From Saccharothrix luteola (GTDB taxonomy: Bacteria; Actinomycetota; Actinomycetes; Mycobacteriales; Pseudonocardiaceae), in NCBI RefSeq assembly GCF_020859565.1, contig NZ_JAJHUO010000025.1:108945-172944 (forward strand): DNA of 64,000 nt, in the 5' to 3' direction. A model generated the notes under the pieces. The model saw only the letters and a list, made by a program, of their open reading frames with translations. It was not told the origin of the DNA and did no database searches. Made by a program: the position numbers and the translations under genes. Positions 40,982-48,790 of the stretch are shown piece after piece (position 1 is the first letter of the stretch; each line of letters opens with the position of its first letter).

Positions 40982-42597
40982 GGCCGCCGCCGCACCACGA
41001 ACCGGCCGATCGCCAGCAGGTCGACCGGCGCCGAGCCGAAGCACTCCAGCGCGTCGCGCGGGTCGTCCACCATCGGCCGCCCGGCCGTGTTCAGGCTCGT
41101 GTTCACCACGACGGGCACGCCCGTGCGCCGGTCGAACTCGCGGAGCACCCGCGCCATCAGCGGCTCCGTCCCCGGGTCGACGGTCTGCACGCGCGCGGTG
41201 CCGTCCACGTGCACGACCGCCGGGATCCGGTCACGCCACTCCGGGCGCACGTCGTGCACGAAGAGCATGTACGGGCTCGGCAACGGCCCCCGTTCGAACA
41301 GCTCGGCCGCGCGGTCGGCCGGCACCATCGGCGCGATCGGCCGGAACTGCTCGCGCCCCTTCACCTCGTTGAGCCGGGCCAGGTTCTCCGCCCTCCCGGG
41401 GTGCGCGAGCAGCGACCGACGGCCCAACGCCCGCGGCCCGTACTCGCTGCGACCCTGGAACCAGGCGACCACCTGGTCGTCGGCCAACGCCTCGGCCACC
41501 GCGACGGCCACGTCGTCCGGCTCCTCGTAAGCGATCTTCGCCGTGCGCAGGTAGTCCTCGACCTGCGCATCCGTCCACGACCGGCCCAGGTCGGCGCCGG
41601 GCATCGGGCCGGCGGGCTCGCCCGCGTCCGCGACCACCTGCAACGCCGCACCCAGCGCGGTGCCCGCGTCACCGGCCGCCGGCTGCACCCACACCTCGTC
41701 GAACGGCCCCTCGGCGAAGATCCGCGTGTTCGCCACGCAGTTGAGCGCCACGCCGCCCGCCATGGTCAGCCGCTTCTGCCCGGTCCGCTCGTGCAGCCAC
41801 CGGACCAGGTCCAACAGCACTTCCTCGACGCGCACCTGCACGCTCGCCGCCAGTTCGGCGTGCTCGCGCGTCACCTCGCCGTCCGGGTCGCGGCGCTTGG
41901 CCAGCGTCGCCCAGTCCAGCGGCGTCACCGCGAACCCGCCGTCCCCGGTCGCGCGCACGTGCTCGCGCAGCAGGTCCAGGTGCTTGGGCTCGGCGTAGGA
42001 GGCCAGCGCCATCACCTTGTACTCGTCGCTGGAGCGCAGGAAGCCGAGGTGCTCGGTCAGGTCCTCGTAGAGCAGGCCGAGCGAGTGCGGCAGGTGCTGC
42101 GCGGCCAACGTCTCCAGCTTGTGGTCGCGGTAGCTGCCCGCCAGGTGCGAGCGGCACTCGCCGCGACCGTCGTTGACCAGCACGGCGCAGTCGCCGTCGA
42201 ACGGCGCGGCCAAGCCCGTCGACGCGGCGTGCGCCACGTGGTGCGGCACGAACCGCACGATCTCCGGGTCCAGCCCCGGCAGCGCGGTGGCGAGGAAGTA
42301 CGGCGCGCGGCGGGCGTACTGGGTGCGCAGGTCCTCCCACGGCACGTCGCTGGGCTCGACCAGGTCCGGGTCGTAGGAGTAGGCGACGGCGTCCAGGTCG
42401 GCCGGCGTCAGCCCGGCGTGCTCCAGGCACCAGCGCGCCGCCTGCTCGGGCTGTTCCCACGCGGAGAACGGCACCGGCCGCTTGCCGTGCTTGCGCCGCG
42501 AGAACCGTTCCTCCTCCGCGGCGGCCACCACCTCGCCGTCCACCACCAGGGCGGCGGCGGGGTCGTGGAAGACCGCGTTGACACCGAGCACCCGCAC
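40978..42597 (-). CDS. O-carbamoyltransferase (NodU/CmcH/TobZ family)
   Basis: A 539-residue two-domain carbamoyltransferase. N-terminal Kae1-like domain: GVNAVFHDPAAALV, the metal His pair in VPHHVAHAAST, GGVALNCVANT; C-terminal YrdC-like domain: GRSEYGPRALGRRSLL and VVNTSLNTAGRPMV. These enzymes move carbamoyl from carbamoyl-adenylate to a sugar hydroxyl in antibiotics, Nod factors and polysaccharides. In this cluster the acceptor is probably a heptose or xylose residue (inference). GTG 42597 has GGGGAGAA just upstream. Confidence 0.93.
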   Translation of the reverse strand: MRVLGVNAVFHDPAAALVVDGEVVAAAEEERFSRRKHGKRPVPFSAWEQPEQAARWCLEHAGLTPADLDAVAYSYDPDLVEPSDVPWEDLRTQYARRAPYFLATALPGLDPEIVRFVPHHVAHAASTGLAAPFDGDCAVLVNDGRGECRSHLAGSYRDHKLETLAAQHLPHSLGLLYEDLTEHLGFLRSSDEYKVMALASYAEPKHLDLLREHVRATGDGGFAVTPLDWATLAKRRDPDGEVTREHAELAASVQVRVEEVLLDLVRWLHERTGQKRLTMAGGVALNCVANTRIFAEGPFDEVWVQPAAGDAGTALGAALQVVADAGEPAGPMPGADLGRSWTDAQVEDYLRTAKIAYEEPDDVAVAVAEALADDQVVAWFQGRSEYGPRALGRRSLLAHPGRAENLARLNEVKGREQFRPIAPMVPADRAAELFERGPLPSPYMLFVHDVRPEWRDRIPAVVHVDGTARVQTVDPGTEPLMARVLREFDRRTGVPVVVNTSLNTAGRPMVDDPRDALECFGSAPVDLLAIGRFVVRRRP

Positions 42598-42668
42598 GGT
42601 TCTCCCCTTTCGCTCGACTCCTGTGTGGACCGGACCCGGTGCGACCGTCGCGGACCGGTGTCGTCCGA

Positions 42669-43595
<927 letters not shown>

Positions 43596-43604
43596 GAGCT
43601 GGGC

Positions 43605-43629
43605 CTACCCGTGGAGCCGACGAGTAACC
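43605..43629 (-). promoter_or_regulatory. SigB/SigF-type promoter of the UDP-xylose synthase gene
   Basis: Minus strand GGTT - 15 bases - GGGTAG, nine bases before ATG 43595. Confidence 0.55.
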
Positions 43630-43720
43630 ACCACTTCCCGGGGTAGTACTCGGTGGTGTCCCGAATCGCGCGACACCCCCCGGCCGGGGTCGATCGCGGC
43701 TCGCGCGGTCGTGGAGACGA

Positions 43721-44173
43721 TCAGCCGACCGGTGTCTCCCGCTCCACGACGACCTCGCCGACGTGGTCCACCCGGTAGCCGACACCGCGCACGGTCGTGA
43801 TGATCGACGCCGCCTCGCCCAGCTTGTGCCGGATGCGTCGCACGTGCACGTCCACCGTGCGGGTGTCCACGGTGCTCGTCGTGCCCCACACGCTCGCCAT
43901 CAGCGCGGTCCGCCGGTGCACCCGGTGCGGGTTCGCGCACAGGTGGTGCAACAGGTCGAACTCCAGCCTGGTCAGCTCCACGGGCACGCCGCGGCGCAGC
44001 ACGCGGCGCGAGTCGGCCACGATCCGCAGCTCCGGCTCGACCCGCGCGACCGGCAGGTCGACCACCACGTCCGCGTCCGGCAGGTCGAGCGCCGCGCGCA
44101 GCGCCTCCGCCAGCCGTCCCGCCGCGTCCACCACCGGCGTGCCGGTCGCGGAGACGCGGATGACGACCCTCAC
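43721..44173 (-). CDS. Winged-helix DNA-binding protein without receiver domain
   Basis: A 150-residue protein. The C-terminal 90 residues are an OmpR/PhoB winged helix (VELTRLEFDLLHHLCANPHRV, VDVHVRRIRHKLGEA, TVRGVGYRVD). The N-terminal 55 residues (VSATGTPVVDAAGRLAEALRAAL) are not a receiver: they lack phospho-acceptor Asp positions. GTG 44173 is preferred because GGAGG lies five bases upstream; GTG 44206 would add 11 residues. Divergent from the aldo/keto reductase; phosphorylation-independent regulator. Confidence 0.8.
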   Translation of the reverse strand: MRVVIRVSATGTPVVDAAGRLAEALRAALDLPDADVVVDLPVARVEPELRIVADSRRVLRRGVPVELTRLEFDLLHHLCANPHRVHRRTALMASVWGTTSTVDTRTVDVHVRRIRHKLGEAASIITTVRGVGYRVDHVGEVVVERETPVG

Positions 44174-44290
44174 CTCGACCTCCGCCACCTCGGACAATGC
44201 CGTCACGGTGGTGATCGGACCAGTGGGGCGTGCCGCCGGTCAACGCGTTCCAGCACGTGGGAGGTGTTGACAGCGGGCATGATGAGGCCC

Positions 44291-45106
44291 ATGAGGACCA
44301 TCACCCTGAACAACGGCGTCACCATGCCGCAGCTCGGTTTCGGCGTCTTCCAGGTGTCCATTGAGGACGCCGTCGGCGCGGTGACCGAGGCGTTGCGGGT
44401 CGGCTACCGCAGCATCGACACGGCCGCCGCCTACCGCAACGAGGAGCAGGTCGGCCGGGCCATCGCCCAGTCGCCCGTGCCGCGCGACGAGATCTTCGTG
44501 ACCACCAAGCTGTGGAACTCCGACCAGGGCTACGACGAGGCGCTGCGCGCGTTCGACGCGAGCGCCGAGCGGCTCGGCCTCGACCGGGTCGACCTGTACC
44601 TGGTGCACTGGCCCGCGCCCAAGCAGGACCGGTACGTCGACACCTGGCGCGCGCTGGGCAAGCTGCACGCCGACGGCCGGGTGCGGGCGATCGGCGTGTC
44701 CAACTTCCAGCCCGCGCACCTGGAGCGGATCGTGGAGGCGACCGGAGCGGTGCCCGCGGTGAACCAGGTCGAGCTGCACCCGAGGCTCCAGCAGGCGGAG
44801 CTGCGCGCCGTGCACGCCCGGCTGGGCATCGCGACCGAGGCGTGGAGCCCGCTGGCGCAGGGCGCGCTGCTGTCCGACCCGGTCATCACCGGGATCGCGG
44901 CCAAGCACGGCCGCACGCCCGCGCAGGTCGTGCTGCGCTGGCACGTGCAGCTGGACAACGTGGTCATCCCCAAGTCCGTGACGCCGAGCCGGATCGCGGA
45001 GAACTTCGCCCTGTTCGACTTCGAGCTCGACGACGAGGACATGGGCCGGATCGGGGAACTGGACCGGGGCGAGCGCACCGGTCCCGATCCCGACACCTTC
45101 GGCTGA
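44291..45106 (+). CDS. Aldo/keto reductase
   Basis: A 271-residue AKR with the full tetrad: SIDTAAAYRNEEQVG (Asp, Tyr), VTTKLWN (Lys), LVHWPAP (His); then IGVSNFQP and the NADP-binding VIPKSVTPSRIAENF. Similar to 2,5-diketo-D-gluconate reductase-like AKR5 enzymes. Three in-frame ATGs (44279, 44282, 44291) occur; the last matches the family N-terminus. Confidence 0.92.
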   Translation: MRTITLNNGVTMPQLGFGVFQVSIEDAVGAVTEALRVGYRSIDTAAAYRNEEQVGRAIAQSPVPRDEIFVTTKLWNSDQGYDEALRAFDASAERLGLDRVDLYLVHWPAPKQDRYVDTWRALGKLHADGRVRAIGVSNFQPAHLERIVEATGAVPAVNQVELHPRLQQAELRAVHARLGIATEAWSPLAQGALLSDPVITGIAAKHGRTPAQVVLRWHVQLDNVVIPKSVTPSRIAENFALFDFELDDEDMGRIGELDRGERTGPDPDTFG

Positions 45107-45189
45107 CCGGCCGGACACCCGACGATCCCACCACCGAACGACACACGACCACACGTCCGCAAGAACCACGCCACGGGCGTTGACGACCG

Positions 45190-45699
45190 CTAGACGCTCA
45201 CCGGGCCGCCGGTACGCCAGTACACGCCGTCGTCCCGGCTGAGCAGTCCTTCGTCCACGAGGTACCGGCGCACGGTCACGTGGTCGACCTCACCGCCCTC
45301 GCACCACCGCTTCAGCACGTCCACGACGTCCCGCTCGGGGTACCGTCTACCCGGCTCGAACGCGGTGCTCACCTGTTCGAGCACCGCCCGCCTGCGCCCG
45401 CGCTGCGCGGGGAGCTTCACCAGCCGCCCATCTCGCACGAACGGGTCCTCCTGGACCCGGTTCGCCTGTTCGACCCGGGTGGCCTCCTTGAACAGCTCCT
45501 CGCGCAACCGCAAGCCCGAACCGTCGGTCACGACGAGACCGGCCGACCGCAGCCGGCGCAACGAGTTCTCGACCCGCCGAGCGTCCAACCCGGTCGCCGC
45601 GGCGATGTCCGCCGTTGTGCGGGCGCCGAGCACCAGAGCGGCGGCCACGCGCAACCGCTCGGGTTCGGCCAGCAGTCCGATCAGTGAATCAGGGGTCAC
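45190..45699 (-). CDS. ArsR-like winged helix with DUF2087 domain
   Basis: A 169-residue regulator-like protein: an N-terminal winged helix (EPERLRVAAALVLGARTTADIAAATGLDARRVENSLRRLRSAGL-type arrangement) and a C-terminal DUF2087 domain (LPAQRGRRRAVLEQV, then RRYPERDVVDVLKRW and VRRYLVDEGLLSRDDGVYWR). Function unknown; proteins of this architecture are common in actinomycetes. It faces away from the cyclase-like gene, the two sharing a short AT-rich promoter interval with TTAATAG. Confidence 0.78.
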   Translation of the reverse strand: MTPDSLIGLLAEPERLRVAAALVLGARTTADIAAATGLDARRVENSLRRLRSAGLVVTDGSGLRLREELFKEATRVEQANRVQEDPFVRDGRLVKLPAQRGRRRAVLEQVSTAFEPGRRYPERDVVDVLKRWCEGGEVDHVTVRRYLVDEGLLSRDDGVYWRTGGPVSV

Positions 45700-45761
45700 G
45701 CTTCGAGCTAACCGAACCCCGCGGTCTGGTGCACGCCCATTTCGGGCGGACCTTAATAGCC

Positions 45762-46559
45762 GTGCGCACTGATCACCTCTTCCCCCTGGCGTCGGTGGAG
45801 TCGGTTTTCGGCATGCCGACCGAGAACGCCCGCAAGTTCCAGCAGGTGGCCGCCGAGCAGGACCTCGTCATCGACGTGCGGGCCACCAACCCGCACGCGG
45901 TGGCGTGGTTGCGCGAGGGCGCGCTGCCCAAACCCGAGGCGGTGAAGGCCAAGACCATCGACGACCTCGACGTCCGCCTGGGCGCGGCCCGCCGCCACCG
46001 GGGTCTCGTCGGCTACTTCCGGCCCGAGTTACCCCGCCACGACCTCCACGACCGGCTGCTGCGCCGGTACGACCAGCGGCGCGTCGAGTTCGAGGCGTTG
46101 CGCGACAAGATGGACCGGTTCGAACGACGGGGTGAGTACGTCGTGCGCGACGGCGTGGTGCACGGTGTCGACCGGCGCGGCTGGCTGCGGCCCCTGACCG
46201 GCGACCACGACGTGTTCGACATCCGCGCCTCCGGTGGCGCGGACCTGAGCCGCCGCCGGTACGACCGGGCGGTGGCGACCATGATGTCGATGGACATGGG
46301 CGTCACCCACGGCGCGCACATGTACTGGCGGCCGACCACCAAGTCCGACCTCGCGATGTTCGAGTCGATCGCCCTCAGCGGCGACGCCAAGCTGCGCTTC
46401 CACCCGGACGGCACGATGACCGCGGGCGACTACCGCCGCTTGAACGCCGGGATCAGCGCGATCACCACGCCCGCCAGGGCGGCCCGGCCGTACGCGAGCG
46501 TCTCCCACGTGGGCAGGCCCATGGCCCCGGTGTCCTCCGCGTCGGTGATGAACAGCTGA
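45762..46559 (+). CDS. Edema-factor/ExoY-like nucleotidyl cyclase domain protein (tentative)
   Basis: A 265-residue protein. Three blocks resemble the adenylate cyclase toxins of the anthrax edema factor/CyaA/ExoY family: a Lys-rich ALPKPEAVKAKTIDDLDV (compare the TK...KxKS block), PLTGDHDVFDI with a DxD-like metal pair, and MGVTHGAHMYWRP (compare the HG(A/T)E block). There is no secretion signal or toxin N-terminus. Codon 90 is TTA (46029-46031). GTG 45762 lies just after TTAATAG; ATG 45813 is possible. Its final 130 bases overlap the opposite-strand membrane protein gene, suggesting loss of an earlier stop. Remote homology by eye only. Confidence 0.6.
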   Translation: MRTDHLFPLASVESVFGMPTENARKFQQVAAEQDLVIDVRATNPHAVAWLREGALPKPEAVKAKTIDDLDVRLGAARRHRGLVGYFRPELPRHDLHDRLLRRYDQRRVEFEALRDKMDRFERRGEYVVRDGVVHGVDRRGWLRPLTGDHDVFDIRASGGADLSRRRYDRAVATMMSMDMGVTHGAHMYWRPTTKSDLAMFESIALSGDAKLRFHPDGTMTAGDYRRLNAGISAITTPARAARPYASVSHVGRPMAPVSSASVMNS

Positions 46560-46828
46560 CCGTAGAGCAGCAGCAGGAGGACCCCGTAGCACCGCGCGTG
46601 CAGGTGATGCCACGCGAGCGCGACGCCGGCGAGGCCCGTGCACACGTACAGGGTGTGGATGGCGCCGTCGCCCATCGGGAGGAACGGCATGGAGGCCGTG
46701 ACGACCTGGAGCAGGCCGACCACGAGCGCGAGCAGCTGCGCCCGGCTGAAGCCGCGTTCGCCTGCCTCGGGCCGTTGTCCGGCCTTCTTCCCCGTCCGCC
46801 GTTCACGCACGGCCGCCTCGTTCCGCAT
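46430..46828 (-). CDS. DUF4383-like membrane protein
   Basis: A 132-residue protein with a basic N-terminus (about 28 residues, RERRTGKKAGQRPEAGERG) and three to four hydrophobic helices, containing PFLPMGDGAIHTLYVCTGLAG and a later GRAALAGVVIALIPAFKRR. The arrangement recalls DUF4383; I am not certain of the family. A GGAT-N15-GGGTAA promoter is directly upstream. Overlaps the cyclase-like gene tail to tail by 130 bases. Confidence 0.7.
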   Translation of the reverse strand: MRNEAAVRERRTGKKAGQRPEAGERGFSRAQLLALVVGLLQVVTASMPFLPMGDGAIHTLYVCTGLAGVALAWHHLHARCYGVLLLLLYGQLFITDAEDTGAMGLPTWETLAYGRAALAGVVIALIPAFKRR

Positions 46829-46837
46829 GACCTGGGG

Positions 46838-46862
46838 TTACCCGCGCCCGTTCGGCTCATCC
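46838..46862 (-). promoter_or_regulatory. SigB/SigF-type promoter of the DUF4383-like gene
   Basis: Minus strand GGAT - 15 bases - GGGTAA, nine bases before ATG 46828. Confidence 0.55.
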
Positions 46863-46974
46863 TCGCCGCCAACCACTTCCCCCTACGGGGCATATCGCCC
46901 AACACGCTCCGGCATTACGGCTAATCCGCGGGTCACGGGTCGCGGCTCCGCGTGTCACCTGCACCGGCGCGGCA

Positions 46975-48195
46975 CTAGCGCAGTAGCCGGTCGATCTCCG
47001 CCCTGGCCTCCGCGGTCGCCTGATCGGGTCGGCGCTCCCCGGTGAGCACCCGCGTGGCCATGGTGGCGAGGGCTCGGGAGATCTCCGGGTACTTCGCGCC
47101 GTACGCGGTTCGGGTCCGAGCCGACCGCAGCTGTCCGGTGAAGCCGCTGACGTTCGGGTCCCACTGCCAGGCCAGGTCGTCCACGGTGTCCGCGCGGTTG
47201 GGCAGCGCGCCGAGGCCGCCGCCGAACTCGGTGGCGTTGTCCGGGTGCTCGGCCAGCCACGTCAGCACGTCCCACGCCCGGTCCACCCGACCGTTGCGGC
47301 CGATCACCCACGCCTCGCCGCCGAGCTGGCCCGCGCCGCCCGCCGCCCCGTCGGGCAGCGGCGCCGCCGCCCAGTCCAGCCCCGCCTGGTTGAGGTCGGG
47401 GATCGCGGCGGGTCCCGTGATCGCCATCGCGCACCGACCCTCGGCGAACCGCTGCCGCACGTCGGCGTCCGTCCAGCCGAGCGCCTCCGCCGGGGTGCTG
47501 CGGTCGGTGTTCACCAGGCCGTCAAGGTGGGCGAGGGCGTCGAGCGAGGCCTGGTCGCCGATCCCGTCGACGTCACCGCCGGCCTGCCACAGCAGGGGCA
47601 GGAACGTGACGGTCAGGTCGTCGTCCTTCGCGCCGAAGCAGAGGCCGGCCCGGTCGGGGGTGGTCAGGGTCTTCGCGGCCGCCCGCAGCTCCTCCCACGT
47701 CGTCGGGGGGTTCGTGAGGCCGGCGGCGGCGAAGTGGTCCCGGTCGTAGACCAGCGCGGTGGTGGTGGTGCGCAGCGGTACGCCGTGGACGCGTCCGCCG
47801 CGGGTGACGCTCTCACGCACCGGCGCGAGGAACTCGTCCGCCAAGTCCCACCGGTCGAAGCGGTCGGTCAGGTCGGCCAGGGCGTTGCCCTCGGCCAGCC
47901 GCGGCAGGTCGGTGGAGGCGACCGCGGCGATGTCGGGGAACACGCCGGACGCGGTCGCCTCGGCGATCTTGGCCTGGAACTCGGGGTAGGGCAGGGAGGT
48001 GCGCTCGATCCGCACGTCGGGGTGTTCCTGCCGATAACGGGTCAGGAGGCTGTCCACGGCCTGGTCCGCCATGGGGGAGTGGTTGAGGTAGTCCCACCAG
48101 GTCAGTGTCACCTGGTCGGGGGTCTCGGTCTGCTCTGCGTTGCACGCACCGGCGGCGAACAGGATCGCTGTCAGGAGCAGCGCTCGTCCACGCAT
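46975..48195 (-). CDS. Extracellular sugar-binding lipoprotein (ABC family 1 SBP)
   Basis: A 406-residue solute-binding protein: signal with lipobox FAAGAC (Cys 18), LTWWDYLNHSPMADQ at the mature N-terminus, GVFPDIAAVASTDLPRLAE, GVPLRTTTTALVYDRDHF, and GRCAMAITGPAAIPDL, all typical of family 1 sugar binders. No permease or ATPase gene is next to it, so it must use components elsewhere or act in sensing. Confidence 0.9.
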   Translation of the reverse strand: MRGRALLLTAILFAAGACNAEQTETPDQVTLTWWDYLNHSPMADQAVDSLLTRYRQEHPDVRIERTSLPYPEFQAKIAEATASGVFPDIAAVASTDLPRLAEGNALADLTDRFDRWDLADEFLAPVRESVTRGGRVHGVPLRTTTTALVYDRDHFAAAGLTNPPTTWEELRAAAKTLTTPDRAGLCFGAKDDDLTVTFLPLLWQAGGDVDGIGDQASLDALAHLDGLVNTDRSTPAEALGWTDADVRQRFAEGRCAMAITGPAAIPDLNQAGLDWAAAPLPDGAAGGAGQLGGEAWVIGRNGRVDRAWDVLTWLAEHPDNATEFGGGLGALPNRADTVDDLAWQWDPNVSGFTGQLRSARTRTAYGAKYPEISRALATMATRVLTGERRPDQATAEARAEIDRLLR

Positions 48196-48282
48196 TCCGC
48201 TCCACCCTTCGGGGTAGGCGACCTTTACGGGCTGCGCTCGTCCTACTCCGCTGCGTGAGGCGGTGTCAAGATCGGAGGTGGT

Positions 48283-48447
48283 TCAGACCTTCGGTCGGGG
48301 GCGTGGCTGCGGCCGGTCGGGTGCCCCGGTGGTCGGCGCGGGCGCCTGCCCGTCGGGTTGCCCCGGCCCGGCGGGCTCGCCGGGCGCGGGGATGAGGTCG
48401 GCGAGGTACGTGGCCGCCAACTCGTCGTAGATCGGTGTTGAGCTCAC
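48283..48447 (-). CDS. 54-residue Pro/Ala-rich small protein
   Basis: A small ORF starting GTG 48447 whose N-terminus SSTPIYDELAATYLADL is folded-looking, followed by a Pro/Gly/Gln-rich tail ending RPRPKV. I have the impression that a TPI(Y/F)D start recurs in small hypothetical proteins of Pseudonocardiales; this is recollection, not a search. An overlapping frame from ATG 48457 gives an Arg-rich product with no such order. It lies between the sugar-binding protein and the 6C-like RNA. Confidence 0.5.
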   Translation of the reverse strand: MSSTPIYDELAATYLADLIPAPGEPAGPGQPDGQAPAPTTGAPDRPQPRPRPKV

Positions 48448-48656
48448 GTTTGGGCATCCTGTCCGGCTGCGGCCCGCGGCGCTGCCCCTCTCACTCCTGT
48501 GGGTTACCTATCGCTCGGGCGGACCCGGTGGGCCACGCGGCGCCGACCCGATGGCGCGGAGATCGTCCGCGCTGGTCACCGGGCCTGCCGGGCGAGCGTG
48601 CACGGTCGTGCGGGCGCCGTGATGACGCGGATCACGTGGTCGCCATCGGATTCCCT

Positions 48657-48681
48657 GATTGAACCCCGGTAACGGGGGTAC
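48657..48681 (+). promoter_or_regulatory. SigB/SigF-type promoter of the 6C-like RNA
   Basis: GATT - 15 bases - GGGTAC. Transcription would be expected to begin about 7-9 bases further on, at 48689-48691, exactly where the outer stem of the RNA begins. Confidence 0.6.
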
Positions 48682-48688
48682 CCGCCCC

Positions 48689-48790
48689 TACGATGAGGCC
48701 GTAGGCGGCTGCCGCCCCCCAGCAGGCCGCCTGACAAGTCCCGGCCGGGCTCCCCTCCCCCCAAGAGTCCGGCCGGGCACCTCATCGTCG
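48689..48790 (+). ncRNA. 6C-type small RNA
   Basis: An RNA-like region closed by CGATGAGG (48691-48698) with CCTCATCG (48780-48787). Inside are two hairpins. The first: AGGCGGCTG (48703-48711) with CAGGCCGCCT (48723-48732, one bulge), loop with CCCCCC. The second: a 13-pair stem (48740-48752 with 48765-48777, one G:U), loop CCCTCCCCCCAA. Two C-rich loops with runs of six C are the defining feature of the actinobacterial 6C RNA. It is followed by ATCTTGTTG. The 3' stem overlaps the stop codon of the opposite-strand GH65 gene. Role in actinomycetes: a trans-acting sRNA that can pair with G-rich ribosome-binding regions. Confidence 0.85.
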
